Assembly (NCBI RefSeq): GCF_022179125.1
Contig: NZ_BPQG01000024.1
Location: 1 to 64,000, forward strand
Direction of reading: 5' to 3'
Origin: Methylobacterium cerastii
GTDB lineage: Bacteria; Pseudomonadota; Alphaproteobacteria; Rhizobiales; Beijerinckiaceae
DNA length: 64,000 bases
Shown: positions 1 through 17,239 of the stretch, piece after piece
Position numbering within the stretch: position 1 is the first letter of the stretch
How the letters are laid out: every line of letters begins with the position of its first letter
Translations under genes and position numbers: made by a program
The notes under the pieces: generated by a model
The model's input: only the letters and a program-made list of their open reading frames with translations
Databases searched by the model: none
What the model was told of the DNA's origin: nothing

Positions 1-1
1 C

Positions 2-22
2 GTCGCCGCCATCAACGCGTAA
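2..22 (+). CDS. C-terminal end of an upstream gene (partial)
   Basis: Only the last six codons are inside the window (reading VAAINA, then TAA). They are accepted as a gene end because a strong terminator hairpin follows 25 bp later. The product cannot be identified. Confidence 0.4.
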   Translation, partial: VAAINA

Positions 23-46
23 GCTGCTCGAAGCGAGCGATTCGGC

Positions 47-74
47 ACGGCCGGCGGTCTCCGCCGGCCGTTTT
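47..74 (+). terminator. Rho-independent terminator
   Basis: A perfect 11-bp stem (ACGGCCGGCGG with its complement) closes a TCT loop and is followed by TTTT. It sits just after the partial upstream gene and ends that transcript. Confidence 0.8.
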
Positions 75-219
75 GCGTCGCCGAGGCCGTGGAATCGGGT
101 CCAAGCCCCGTCGTCACCGCCTCAAATCGGCGTTCCCTCAGCCGCGACGGCCCCGGAGCTTGACACGAGGCCTCCGGTTTACTTTCCTGATGCCCGCGGT
201 CTTCGGCGGACCATCAGGA

Positions 220-1131
220 ATGAACACCTCGATCAGGTTTCCGCGGCCGACGCGCCGTCTGCTGCTCGCCGCCGCCGCGAGCGCGATCCTGATCCGCCCG
301 GCCTGCGCGGACGCCCTCAGCGACGGACGCTTCCGCGCCGAGGTGGCGGCCGTCCTGCGGGCGATGCTGCCCGGGGCCGAGATCCTCCCCGACCCCGATC
401 CGAAGCAGATCCTGTTCGGCGGCAGCACGATCACTCTGACCAACCTCTATCCGCGCATCGCCCCGCTCGCCGGCGACGCGCGCCGGCGACTGATCGAGGC
501 GCACCTCGCCACCGCGCTGAAGGCCGTGAACGCGCCGCCGTCGACCGGAGAGCCGAGTCTCGCGGCGGTACGCACGCAGCTGCGGGTGCAGCTTCTGCCG
601 CGCGAAATTCTGCGGCAGGTGCCGGACCTCGCCACGCGGACCTTCTCCGAGACCCTGGTCGTGGCCTACGTCATCGATGGGACGGACCGGATGCGCTACC
701 TGACCCGGTCGATGCTCGACGGGTGGGGCGTCGGCGCCGGGGCGATCCCGACCGCCATCGAGGCTCTGGCGCTGGCCAACCTCGCCGAGGCCTCGAAGGA
801 CGCCGCGTTCGCGCTCGCGGTCGCCGACGGCACGCCCATCTTCGTCATGACGAGCGAGGACGACAACTACGACGCCGCCCGCCTGATGCTGCCGAGCTAT
901 CTCGACAGGGTCCGGAGCGCGTTGAAGGCGGAGGCCGTCACCGTCGCGATCCCGACGCGCGACCTGCTCATGGCGTGGCCCGCCGACAGCAAGGCCCGCG
1001 CCGGCTTCGCCGCGCAGGTGCGCGACCGGCTGCGGAAGGGGCCCTACGGCCGCAGCGACGAGCTGTTCCACGCCGACGCCGCGGGATTGCGACCGCTGAC
1101 GGCGGCCGAGCGCGCCGATCACGGCCGCTGA
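220..1131 (+). CDS. Exported DUF1444-like protein
   Basis: The 303-aa product begins with an arginine-rich n-region and a hydrophobic stretch ending near ACA at residue 30, which looks like a Sec or Tat signal peptide. The rest resembles the DUF1444 (YtpQ-like) family: a conserved SETLVVAYVID segment, a FVMTSEDDNYDAARLML segment and a VAIPTRDLLMAW segment. The molecular function of the family is unknown. The ATG at 220 is preferred over the upstream in-frame start at 73, because 220 places the signal peptide at the N-terminus and the extra 49 residues are arginine-rich and overlap the terminator. It is followed by tRNA-Trp. Confidence 0.75.
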   Translation: MNTSIRFPRPTRRLLLAAAASAILIRPACADALSDGRFRAEVAAVLRAMLPGAEILPDPDPKQILFGGSTITLTNLYPRIAPLAGDARRRLIEAHLATALKAVNAPPSTGEPSLAAVRTQLRVQLLPREILRQVPDLATRTFSETLVVAYVIDGTDRMRYLTRSMLDGWGVGAGAIPTAIEALALANLAEASKDAAFALAVADGTPIFVMTSEDDNYDAARLMLPSYLDRVRSALKAEAVTVAIPTRDLLMAWPADSKARAGFAAQVRDRLRKGPYGRSDELFHADAAGLRPLTAAERADHGR

Positions 1132-1193
1132 CGCATTTCCCGCCCGGCCGGGCCTTGCATCCCGGCGCCCGATCGGGCATTGGGCGACACGAT

Positions 1194-1270
1194 AGGAGTG
1201 TAGCTCAACTGGTCAGAGCGCCGGTCTCCAAAACCGGAGGTTGCGGGTTCGAGTCCCTCCACTCCTGCCA
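1194..1270 (+). tRNA. tRNA-Trp (CCA)
   Basis: The 77-nt cloverleaf has acceptor stem AGGAGTG/CACTCCT, anticodon loop CTCCAAA giving CCA, a GGTTCGAGTCC T arm, and an encoded CCA end. A tRNA-Trp just before secE is common in alphaproteobacteria. Confidence 0.95.
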
Positions 1271-1458
1271 GTCTACAGCGCCTTCCAGCCACCAGCTGCT
1301 GCCCATCTCCCATTCCCGCGACGTGCCGCGGCTGTCGACAACCCCGACGACTTGCGCTAGAGCGGGCGCACTCCGAGATCGATGGCGGCTGTCGGTTCGG
1401 GCTCGTTCGAGCGAGCTTCCGAACCCGTCGTCATTCTCGAAACCCGGTTCCTGACGCC

Positions 1459-1755
1459 ATGGCATCGAACGAAGCGACCAAGAAGGCCGATCCGGCGCGC
1501 GGCCCGGTCCGCGGCGCGGCCTCGCAGCCGCCGCAGCGCAACGCCCCTCCCGCCCGGCCCGCGCCGAAGCGCGTCGGCCCGCTGGATTTCCTCGGGCAGG
1601 TGCGCGACGAGGGCCGCAAGGTCACGTGGCCGACCCGCAAGGAGACCACGGTCACCACGATCATGGTGTTCGTGATGGTGGTGGTCGCGAGCCTGTTCTT
1701 CACGGTGGTGGATCAGGGCCTGCGCTACTTCGTCGGCCTGATCCTGGGTCTCTAG
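1459..1755 (+). CDS. secE: Preprotein translocase subunit SecE
   Basis: The 98-aa inner-membrane protein clamps SecY in the SecYEG translocon. An Ala/Pro-rich cytosolic tail (residues 1-37) precedes the conserved amphipathic segment ending VRDEGRKVTWPTRKE, which is the family hallmark, and a single transmembrane helix (about 67-90). This is the one-helix form usual outside enterobacteria. nusG begins 60 bp downstream, the usual secE-nusG arrangement. Confidence 0.97.
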   Translation: MASNEATKKADPARGPVRGAASQPPQRNAPPARPAPKRVGPLDFLGQVRDEGRKVTWPTRKETTVTTIMVFVMVVVASLFFTVVDQGLRYFVGLILGL

Positions 1756-1815
1756 GACAACACACACCGCCTCGGGCCCCGGCCCGCCGCGAACGCTCAG
1801 GAGTCGATCAGAACC

Positions 1816-2349
1816 GTGTCGAAGCGCTGGTACATCGTCCACGCCTACTCGAATTTCGAGAACAAGGTCGCCCAGTCCATCAAGGATCAGGCGGCCCAGC
1901 GTGGGCTCATGGACCTCTTCGAGGAGGTGATGGTCCCGACCGAGAAGGTCGTCGAGGTCCGCCGCGGGCGCAAGGTCGACGCGGAGCGGAAGTTCTTCCC
2001 CGGCTACGTGCTGGTGAAGTGCGACCTCACCGACGAGGTCTACCACCTGATCAAGAACACCCCGAAGGTCACGGGCTTCCTCGGCGCCGACAAGTCGAAG
2101 CCGGTACCGATCCCGGATTCGGAAGCCGAGCGGATCAAGGGCCAGGTCGCCGAGGGCGTCGATCGTCCCAAGCCCTCGATCTCCTTCGAGATCGGCGAGA
2201 CGGTCCGCGTCGCCGACGGTCCCTTCGCCTCGTTCAACGGCACCGTCGAGGAAGTCGACGAGAGCCGCTCGCGCCTGAAGGTCGCCGTGTCGATCTTCGG
2301 CCGCGCCACCCCGGTGGAACTCGAATACGCCCAGGTCGAGAAGGCCTGA
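1816..2349 (+). CDS. nusG: Transcription termination/antitermination factor NusG
   Basis: The 177-aa product starts at GTG with [17 protein letters not shown], the typical NusG N-terminus. The NGN domain (about 1-115, with FFPGYVLVK) binds the RNA polymerase clamp. The C-terminal KOW domain (about 123-177, with [13 protein letters not shown]) can contact Rho or ribosomal protein S10. Length is normal. An AGGAG lies about 12 nt upstream of the GTG. It is part of the secE-nusG-rplK-rplA cluster. Confidence 0.97.
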   Translation: MSKRWYIVHAYSNFENKVAQSIKDQAAQRGLMDLFEEVMVPTEKVVEVRRGRKVDAERKFFPGYVLVKCDLTDEVYHLIKNTPKVTGFLGADKSKPVPIPDSEAERIKGQVAEGVDRPKPSISFEIGETVRVADGPFASFNGTVEEVDESRSRLKVAVSIFGRATPVELEYAQVEKA

Positions 2350-2540
2350 CGTAGAGCGGACGGAGGGCGGCGGAGAGGGCAGGGGCGACCCTTCTCCCCG
2401 CAGCTCGAACTTCGCCGATCACACGCGGAAGGCCCGCCCGGTTCGCCGCCGGGGTCCACGGTCCGCACCGCGACCTGCAACCGCCCGTCCGACCGAGCCT
2501 CAGGCAGCCCGGCGGCGCGCAATCATTTGGGAGCAGTCCC

Positions 2541-2993
2541 ATGGCGAAGAAGATCACGGGCTACGTGAAGCTTCAAGTCCCGGCCGGCGCCGCCAACCCG
2601 TCGCCGCCGATCGGTCCCGCGCTCGGTCAGCGCGGCCTCAACATCATGGAATTCTGCAAGGCCTTCAATGCGAAGACCGCGCAGATCGAGAAGGGGACCC
2701 CGATCCCAGTCGTGATCACGGCCTATCAGGATCGCAGCTTCACCTTCGAGATGAAGCAGCCGCCGGTCACCTTCTTCCTGAAGAAGGCCGCGGGCCTGAA
2801 GATCGGCAAGAAGCCGGCCTCGGGCTCCAAGACCCCCGGCAAACCCGGCTCCAACGTCGGCAAGGTCTCCGAGGCGCAGCTTCGCGAGATCGCCGAGAAG
2901 AAGATGCCCGACCTGAACTGCGACTCGGTGGACGCCGCCGTCGCGATGATCCGTGGCTCCGCGCGGGCCATGGGCCTCGAAGTCACCGCGTAA
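2541..2993 (+). CDS. rplK: 50S ribosomal protein L11
   Basis: The 150-aa protein has the N-terminal L11 domain ([23 protein letters not shown]) and the C-terminal RNA-binding domain that contacts the GTPase-associated centre of 23S rRNA. A GGGAGC sequence lies just upstream of the ATG. The 191-bp gap after nusG has no ORF and could hold a leader or promoter, but I see no clear motif in it. rplA follows after 12 bp. Confidence 0.97.
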   Translation: MAKKITGYVKLQVPAGAANPSPPIGPALGQRGLNIMEFCKAFNAKTAQIEKGTPIPVVITAYQDRSFTFEMKQPPVTFFLKKAAGLKIGKKPASGSKTPGKPGSNVGKVSEAQLREIAEKKMPDLNCDSVDAAVAMIRGSARAMGLEVTA

Positions 2994-3005
2994 GGGGAGG
3001 GCACC

Positions 3006-3704
3006 ATGGCAAACGAAGGCAAGCGCATCCGCGCCGCCCGCGAGGGCATCGACCCGACCAAGCTCTATGGCATCGCCGAGGCGGTCGCGATGGTGAAGGC
3101 CAAGGCCAACGCCAAGTTCGACGAGACCGTCGAGGTCTCGATGAACCTCGGCGTCGACCCGCGCCACGCCGACCAGATGGTCCGCGGCGTCTGCAACCTG
3201 CCCAACGGCTCCGGCCGGAAGGTGCGGGTGGCGGTGTTCGCCCGCGGCGCCAAGGCGGACGACGCCCGCGCGGCCGGCGCCGACATCGTCGGCGCCGAGG
3301 ACCTCCTCGAGATCGTCCAGGGCGGCAAGATCGACTTCGATCGCTGCATCGCCACCCCGGACATGATGCCGCTCGTCGGTCGCCTCGGTAAGGTGCTCGG
3401 CCCCCGCGGCCTGATGCCGAACCCGAAGGTCGGCACCGTCACCATGGACGTGAAGTCCGCGGTCGCCGGCGCCAAGGGCGGCTCGGTCGAGTTCCGCGTC
3501 GAGAAGGCGGGCATCGTCCACGCCGGCATCGGCAAGGTCTCGTTCGACGAGCAGAAGCTCGTCGAGAACATCAAGGCGTTCGCCGACGCGGTGGCCAAGG
3601 CCAAGCCCGCCGGCTCCAAGGGCACCTACATCCAGCGCATCGCCGTCACCTCGACGATGGGCCCGGGCGTGAAGGTCGAGCCGGGCTCCGTCCTCGGCGC
3701 CTGA
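3006..3704 (+). CDS. rplA: 50S ribosomal protein L1
   Basis: The 232-aa protein forms the L1 stalk and in many bacteria also represses the L11-L1 operon. It shows the L1 signature around [19 protein letters not shown] (about residues 128-146) and has the usual family length. A GGGAGG ribosome-binding site precedes the ATG by a few bases. A terminator follows 23 bp after the stop. Confidence 0.97.
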   Translation: MANEGKRIRAAREGIDPTKLYGIAEAVAMVKAKANAKFDETVEVSMNLGVDPRHADQMVRGVCNLPNGSGRKVRVAVFARGAKADDARAAGADIVGAEDLLEIVQGGKIDFDRCIATPDMMPLVGRLGKVLGPRGLMPNPKVGTVTMDVKSAVAGAKGGSVEFRVEKAGIVHAGIGKVSFDEQKLVENIKAFADAVAKAKPAGSKGTYIQRIAVTSTMGPGVKVEPGSVLGA

Positions 3705-3727
3705 TCCGTCCCGCACGAACGACGAAG

Positions 3728-3755
3728 CGCCCGGCCCCTGCGGCCGGGCGTTTTT
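3728..3755 (+). terminator. Rho-independent terminator after rplA
   Basis: A 9-bp perfect GC-rich stem (CGCCCGGCC/GGCCGGGCG) with a 5-nt loop is followed by TTTTT. It separates the L11-L1 transcription unit from the GIY-YIG gene. Confidence 0.85.
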
Positions 3756-3784
3756 CGTTTGAGTCCTCCCGCTGCGGGCCACCG

Positions 3785-4072
3785 ATGACGTCTCACGTCG
3801 ACATCCTGGCCAACCAGCGGAACGGAACGCTCTATACCGGTTCCACGACGGATCTCGCACGACGCGTCTGGGAGCATCGGACTGCAGTGACGCCCGGCTT
3901 CACCAAGACCTACGGCGTCGTGATGCTGGTCTGGTACGAGGATCATCCGCGCATCATCGACGCTCGGATTCGTGAGTACGCGATCAAGCGCTGGCGGCGA
4001 GCCTGGAAGCTGGCGCTGATCGAGGCGATGAACCCGGATCGGCGTGATCTGTATCTCGATCTCAATCAGTAG
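3785..4072 (+). CDS. Small GIY-YIG-domain nuclease-like protein
   Basis: The 95-aa product matches the single-domain GIY-YIG family (UvrC-type nuclease fold). VDILANQRNGTLYTG covers the GIY-YIG strands in degenerate form, TTDLARRVWEHR holds the catalytic Arg, and GFTKTYGVVMLVWYE follows with the downstream Glu. The family normally reads YVYILAS..GTLYIG, so the first strand (VDIL) and the YTG are diverged and activity is uncertain. It lies 30 bp after the rplA terminator, and its stop codon is 4 bp from a long palindromic element at 4076-4259. That pairing suggests it moved with the element or acts on it (inference). Confidence 0.8.
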   Translation: MTSHVDILANQRNGTLYTGSTTDLARRVWEHRTAVTPGFTKTYGVVMLVWYEDHPRIIDARIREYAIKRWRRAWKLALIEAMNPDRRDLYLDLNQ

Positions 4073-4075
4073 CCA

Positions 4076-4259
4076 GAGCCGCTGCGCGGCGCTTTCCAGG
4101 CTGGGTCCCGGATCGGGTTCCGCTTCGCTTCACCCGTCCGGGAAATCGGGTGCGCATGACTCGACCCTGGCAGCAAACCCTCGCCGTTTTCCTGGACGCC
4201 TGAAGCGTCAGCGAAAGGCGAGCCGGGACCCAGCACGAGAAGCGCCGCGGAGCGGCTCC
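4076..4259. repeat. 184-bp imperfect palindromic element (REP/MITE-like)
   Basis: Two arms of about 65 bp are inverted copies with roughly 80% identity by eye. The left arm begins GAGCCGCTGCGCGGCGCTT and contains GCTGGGTCCCGG near 4100-4111. The right arm, read on the minus strand from 4259, begins GAGCCGCTCCGCGGCGCTT with GCTGGGTCCCGG at the matching place. Both arms then run through CGCT..CGCTTCA to CGTCC. It directly abuts the GIY-YIG gene and could fold into a long hairpin in RNA or in single-stranded DNA. Confidence 0.75.
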
Positions 4260-4333
4260 ATACCCGACATCACGATGCAGATTGCCGCAGCCAAGGGGGG
4301 CGCCATCGCCCGTGCCTGTGCTAAATAGACGGC

Positions 4334-5977
4334 ATGCGATGCACCCTCCCCGTACAGACCAAGCGACGCATCCTATGCGTCTTCCCCGCCTACACGCCGT
4401 CCTTCGGGACGTTCTCCCACGCCTACCCGTTGATGGGCGGCGTGAAGGCCTTCATGCCGCCGCAGGGGCTCCTGCTGATCTCGGCCTACATGCCGGAAGG
4501 CTGGGAGTGCCGGTTCGTCGACGAGAACATCAAGCGCGCCACGCCTGAGGAGTTCGCCTGGGCCGACGCGGTGTTCGTGTCGGGCATGCACATCCAGGAG
4601 CCGCAGATCCACGAGATCGCCAAGCGCGCGCACGCCGCCGGCAAGGTGACGGTGCTCGGCGGCCCCTCGGTCTCGGGCGCCCCGGAGAAGTACCCAGACT
4701 TCGACTACCTCCACATGGGCGAGATCGGCGACGCCACGGACGAGCTGGTATCGATCCTCGACCGCGACCTGACGCGCCCCTCGGCCCAGGTTCGGCTCGA
4801 GACGAAGGAGCGGCTGCCGCTCTCCGACTTCCCGGCGCCGGCCTACGAGGCGGCTCCGTTGAAGCGCTACCTGATCGGCTCGCTGCAATTCTCGTCGGGC
4901 TGTCCGTACCGCTGCGAGTTCTGCGACATCCCGCAGCTCTACGGGCGCCAGCCGCGGCTGAAGAGCGCCGAGCAGATGTGCGCCGAGCTCGACGCGATCA
5001 TCAGCCAGCCCGGCCACCCGGCGGTGGTCTACTTCGTCGACGACAACTTCATCGCCAACCGCAAGGCGACGCGGGACATGCTCCCGCACCTGGTGGCGTG
5101 GCAGAAGAAGAACGACTACCCGCTCCAGTTCGCCTGCGAGGCGACCCTGAACATGGCCAAGCAGCCCGAGATCCTCGAGCTGATGCGCCAGGCGAACTTC
5201 ATGACCGTGTTCGTCGGCATCGAGACGCCGGAGGAGGACGCGCTCAAGGGCATCGACAAGACCCACAACGCCGCCGTGCCGATGTACGGCGCGATCGAGA
5301 CGCTGAACTCCTACGGGCTCGAAGTGACCTCGGGCATCATCCTCGGCCTCGACACCGAATCGGACGCTTCCGAGCAGTACCTGATCGACTTCATCGACAA
5401 GTCGGGCATCCCCGTCCTGACGATCAACATTCTTCAGGCGCTGCCGAAGACTCCGCTCTGGGACCGGCTCGAGAAGGAGGGGCGGCTGCTCCACGACGCC
5501 AGCCTCGAATCGAACGTGCTGTTCAAGCGTCCGCACGACACCGTGGTGTCGAGCTGGCGCCGGGCCATCGCGCACGCCTACGAGCCGGAAAAGATCTTCG
5601 AGCGCTTCAAGCACCAGTGCGCGACGACCTATCCCCACCGGATCAAGACGCCGACCAAGGGCAAGCTCACCTTCACCAACCTGCGCCGCGGGCTGATCCT
5701 CGGGTTCAACATCATCACCCGGGTCGGCATCTTCTCCGACTACCGCCGGCCGTTCTGGTCGGCGGCCGGCTACGCCCTGAAGCGCGGGCAGATCGAGGCG
5801 GTGTTCAACATGGGCTTCGTCGCCCACCACCTGATCCGCTTCACCCGCGAGGCCCTGCGCGGCGAGCACAACGCCTCGTTCTACGCGGCCAAGGCCGCCG
5901 AGACGGAGGCCGCGCGGCAGCGCTCGTGGTGGGAGAACGCGCGCAAGCGCTTCGTGCCGGAGCGCGAGGCGGCCTAG
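4334..5977 (+). CDS. hpnP: B12-binding radical SAM protein, probable hopanoid C-2 methylase
   Basis: The 547-aa product has an N-terminal cobalamin-binding domain (about 15-150; PLMGGVKAFMPPQGLLLISAY, then LGGPSVSG) followed by a radical SAM core with the cluster motif CPYRCEFC near residue 192 and a VGIETPEEDALKGIDK segment. A DUF4070-type C-terminal region follows. From memory, the order and wording of these segments closely match HpnP, which methylates hopanoids at C-2 using methylcobalamin and SAM. A close paralogue with another substrate is possible. It stands alone between the palindromic element and the rplJ promoter, with no other hopanoid genes nearby. Confidence 0.65.
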   Translation: MRCTLPVQTKRRILCVFPAYTPSFGTFSHAYPLMGGVKAFMPPQGLLLISAYMPEGWECRFVDENIKRATPEEFAWADAVFVSGMHIQEPQIHEIAKRAHAAGKVTVLGGPSVSGAPEKYPDFDYLHMGEIGDATDELVSILDRDLTRPSAQVRLETKERLPLSDFPAPAYEAAPLKRYLIGSLQFSSGCPYRCEFCDIPQLYGRQPRLKSAEQMCAELDAIISQPGHPAVVYFVDDNFIANRKATRDMLPHLVAWQKKNDYPLQFACEATLNMAKQPEILELMRQANFMTVFVGIETPEEDALKGIDKTHNAAVPMYGAIETLNSYGLEVTSGIILGLDTESDASEQYLIDFIDKSGIPVLTINILQALPKTPLWDRLEKEGRLLHDASLESNVLFKRPHDTVVSSWRRAIAHAYEPEKIFERFKHQCATTYPHRIKTPTKGKLTFTNLRRGLILGFNIITRVGIFSDYRRPFWSAAGYALKRGQIEAVFNMGFVAHHLIRFTREALRGEHNASFYAAKAAETEAARQRSWWENARKRFVPEREAA

Positions 5978-6029
5978 GGCCGCGACGGCCGGCGCGGCGC
6001 GACCACGTCGGAAAAGTCGCGTTTCGGTA

Positions 6030-6058
6030 CTTGGCAGGGCGCTTGCTTGGCTCTATAC
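6030..6058 (+). promoter_or_regulatory. Candidate promoter for rplJL-rpoBC
   Basis: CTTGGC and CTATAC are separated by exactly 17 bp, a plausible sigma-70-type promoter. It lies about 440 bp upstream of rplJ at the head of the leader region. Confidence 0.4.
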
Positions 6059-6091
6059 ACCGCGCTCCACGCAATTTTCATGTTTGTTGAT

Positions 6092-6495
6092 GGAGCCCGT
6101 CCGCCCGGGCGGGCTCCGTATCGAGACGCCGCCTGGGTGACCGGGCGTCGATGGCCGGCAGGACCTAAGGGGTGAAAACCTCTGAAGGCCGTGTCCGGCC
6201 ATGTCCTGTCCGAGACTGCAGGTGCCGGTTCGCCGGCTTAATCCGCAAAGCCTGCACAGACGGGGAAGACCGCAGTTTCGAAGCGCCCGACCGATGAGGG
6301 ACGGCGTGAAGGCATCGGTTTGAACCATCTCAGCCCTTAGGCATCGCACCCCTCGCGGGGGCGGCACCGGGGGACAGGGCCGTGAAGCGTCGTCCAGGAC
6401 GTTTTCGGCTTAACCAAGGTCGAAGTTCCGTCCCGGGCGGCACGTGCAACCGGCGGACCCATTCTCGGGTTCCGCTCAAACCGGAGAGAGCCCCA
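6092..6495 (+). promoter_or_regulatory. Long structured leader of rplJ (L10 leader-like)
   Basis: About 400 bp between the candidate promoter and rplJ carry no convincing ORF but hold several hairpins. One is the stem GGAGCCCG (6092-6099) with CGGGCTCC (6110-6117). The position and length fit the autoregulatory L10 leader, where L10-L12 binds to repress translation. I infer this from context and have not aligned it to the family consensus. Confidence 0.45.
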
Positions 6496-7014
6496 GTGGA
6501 CAGGACAGCAAAAGCTGATCTCGTCTCGACGCTCAACGGCGTGTTCGCAAAGAGCGCCGTCGTCGTCGTGGCCCACTACAAAGGCCTCACGGTCGCCGAG
6601 ATGCAGAAGCTGCGTTCGCAGATGAAGCTGGCCGGCGCCACCGTGCAGGTCGCGAAGAACAGCCTCGCCAGCATCGCTCTCGATGGCACGGACGTCGCCT
6701 CCATCAAGCCCCTCCTGAAGGGCCCGACCCTGCTCGCCTATTCGAGCGATCCGGTCGCGGCCGCCAAGGTGGCGGTGGATTTCGCCAAGGCCAACGACAA
6801 GCTCGTGATCCTCGGCGGCGCCATGGGTGCGACCGCTCTGAACCCGGACGGCGTGAAGGCCCTCGCCTCGCTCCCGTCCCTCGACGAACTGCGCGCCAAG
6901 ATCGTGGGCCTCGTCCAGGCTCCCGCGACCAAGATCGCTCAGGTCGTCAACGCGCCGGCGGCCAAGCTCGCCCGCGTGTTCGGAGCCTATGCCATCAAGG
7001 ACGAGGCGGCCTGA
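6496..7014 (+). CDS. rplJ: 50S ribosomal protein L10
   Basis: The 172-aa protein anchors the L7/L12 stalk. It starts [24 protein letters not shown], as expected for alphaproteobacterial L10, and contains KNSLASIAL and the C-terminal helix region used for L12 dimer binding. The GTG at 6496 is chosen because GGAGAGAG lies about 9 nt upstream. An in-frame ATG at 6382 would add 38 residues with no L10 similarity that fall inside the leader. Confidence 0.96.
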   Translation: MDRTAKADLVSTLNGVFAKSAVVVVAHYKGLTVAEMQKLRSQMKLAGATVQVAKNSLASIALDGTDVASIKPLLKGPTLLAYSSDPVAAAKVAVDFAKANDKLVILGGAMGATALNPDGVKALASLPSLDELRAKIVGLVQAPATKIAQVVNAPAAKLARVFGAYAIKDEAA

Positions 7015-7074
7015 CGGTCGTTCACCCCTTTCAAACCCATCCCTTCACACCGATATCGTTAGAGGATCATCACC

Positions 7075-7452
<378 letters not shown>

Positions 7453-7458
7453 GTCGAC

Positions 7459-7564
7459 GACGGGCCGCACCCGGCCCGTCACCCACGGCGGCTCTCTCGG
7501 GAGTCGACCGTGACCGCAGCCCGCGGGTGTTCGCACCCGCGGGCTGAGGCCGCTTCAAGCGGCC
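7459..7564 (+). terminator. Three consecutive hairpins between rplL and rpoB (attenuator)
   Basis: Three stems occur in 106 bp. The first is GACGGGCC/GGCCCGTC at 7459-7480. The second is a perfect 13-bp stem with a TTCG loop at 7517-7546. The third is GGCCGC/GCGGCC at 7548-7564. None is followed by a T-tract. The position matches the partial terminator known between rplL and rpoB in other bacteria, which lowers polymerase subunit synthesis relative to L7/L12. Confidence 0.6.
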
Positions 7565-7718
7565 GGCGAACCCTGGAACGGGTTTCGGCTTGGCACAAGC
7601 CGCTGGGAACAGTCGATTCGGGTGGCGCGGTCCGGCGGGACGCGAGCCATGGCCCGGTGCGGGAGTTGGAAAAACTTCCCCGGGCGACCAGGACGCGAAG
7701 ATGGTGGAGCGAGGTCAC

Positions 7719-11843
<4,125 letters not shown>

Positions 11844-11918
11844 TCGGACGCCTCGTCGAGCGAAGTGGAAGCCGGTTCGCGTGAAGACGATGCGGACCAC
11901 GAAGGACACGACACCTCC

Positions 11919-11942
11919 CGTGCCGGCAGCGATGCCGGCACG
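11919..11942 (+). promoter_or_regulatory. Hairpin in the rpoB-rpoC gap
   Basis: A perfect 10-bp stem (CGTGCCGGCA/TGCCGGCACG) is capped by GCGA, a stable GNRA loop. It lies in the 235-bp gap, long for rpoB-rpoC. No T-tract follows, so an RNA-processing or stability role is more likely than termination (inference). Confidence 0.5.
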
Positions 11943-12078
11943 GTTCGAGCGGGGAGGGGCGGAGCCTCCGGACGGGCCGACGGCCAGCGGCGCCCCGACG
12001 GGCGCGGCGCCGAGTTGATTTCAAGACGCGGACGGCGCCGGCGCAGGGCGCGCGTTCCCGTCAAGCAAGGAGCGGATC

Positions 12079-16290
<4,212 letters not shown>

Positions 16291-16314
16291 GCCGCAAGCG
16301 CTCCACGACATGCG

Positions 16315-16342
16315 AAAGGGCGGCCCGGTGGGCCGCCCTTTT
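16315..16342 (+). terminator. Rho-independent terminator after rpoC
   Basis: A stem AAAGGGCGGCCC/GGGCCGCCCTTTT with a 3-nt loop ends in TTTT. It closes the large ribosomal/RNA polymerase operon. Confidence 0.9.
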
Positions 16343-16424
16343 CGTTTCAGGGTCGGGCGCTGCGGGCCGAAACGGGCGATTCCGCGCAAGCGGAACCATG
16401 ACCTTGGCCGTTCGTTCTGAGATC

Positions 16425-16898
16425 ATGGAACACGTCAAGTCCACAATCCTCACGACCGCCGCGCTCGTCACGGGATTGATCACGGCCGCACATGTGCTGC
16501 ATCCGCGTGATCCGGCCTTCGAGACGCGTCGCGGACACTCTGTCGTCGCGACCGCCGAGGCGGCGACGGCCTGGAACGACCCGCCGGCCCGCACGGCGCC
16601 GGTGGTGGAGGCAGCTCTGGTGCGCCCGGCCTCCTTCACCCTCCTGCCGATCGCAATGACGGCGAGCCTGTCGAGCGTCGAGGATCAGGCCGAGGCGCGT
16701 CCGGTGCGCAAGGCCGAGCACGTCCACGCCCGCCGGCCGATCGCCTCCACGCCGCGCAGCCAGCCGGCGACGGCACGGGTCGCGGAGCAGGCCGCAACCC
16801 CGGTCGCCTCGACCGCACAGCCGGGCAGGGCGGCCCAGGGCGACCCGATCGGCGACCTGATGAAGGCTCTGGGCCTCAACCGCGACAGCGAAGGCTGA
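16425..16898 (+). CDS. Hypothetical exported or membrane-anchored protein
   Basis: I do not recognise this 157-aa protein. A hydrophobic segment (VKSTILTTAALVTGLITAA, residues 3-21) gives a signal peptide or membrane anchor. The rest is Ala/Pro/Arg-rich and probably disordered, and a short possible helix (DPIGDLMKALGL) lies near the C-terminus. The ATG at 16425 puts the hydrophobic segment first; an in-frame ATG at 16398 is the alternative. Confidence 0.55.
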   Translation: MEHVKSTILTTAALVTGLITAAHVLHPRDPAFETRRGHSVVATAEAATAWNDPPARTAPVVEAALVRPASFTLLPIAMTASLSSVEDQAEARPVRKAEHVHARRPIASTPRSQPATARVAEQAATPVASTAQPGRAAQGDPIGDLMKALGLNRDSEG

Positions 16899-17056
16899 CA
16901 CCGGCCTTCAGAGCCGCCCGAGGCGGCAGCGGTGGTAGACTAGCTTGGCCGCCAAACGGGTGCGTCACGCCCGGAAACACGTCCCCGCACGCCCACGACC
17001 CGTACTTTTTGATCCGCCGCCCATTGGCCGAAGCTTGCCTACGAGCGTCAGCTCGC

Positions 17057-17239
17057 TCAGCGCTTCTTTCCGAGCTCGGTCGCGATGTCCTTGATCATGC
17101 GGCCGGCCTTGCGGTGCGCCGTGGTGAGCTGGTCCTGCGTCACGCCCCAGCGCTTCATCCAGTACTCGACCGCCTTCCGCTCCGAGAGATCGAGCCGGTC
17201 CTTGTCGATGAAGCCGCGCTTGTCCTTCAGCCCTGCCAT
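17057..17239 (-). CDS. DUF3606 small protein
   Basis: The 60-aa basic protein has the DUF3606 pattern: an AVEYWMKRWGVTQDQLTTAHRK core followed by a second short helix and a lysine tail. The family is widespread in Rhizobiales as short stand-alone proteins of unknown role. The segment between it and the upstream gene is non-coding. Confidence 0.75.
   Translation of the reverse strand: MAGLKDKRGFIDKDRLDLSERKAVEYWMKRWGVTQDQLTTAHRKAGRMIKDIATELGKKR

Noticed and set aside
5999-6058. rplJ start at the in-frame ATG 6382 and upstream small frames as leader peptides
   Set aside because: The extra residues have no L10 similarity, and the GTG at 6496 has the better ribosome-binding site; no leader peptide is convincing.
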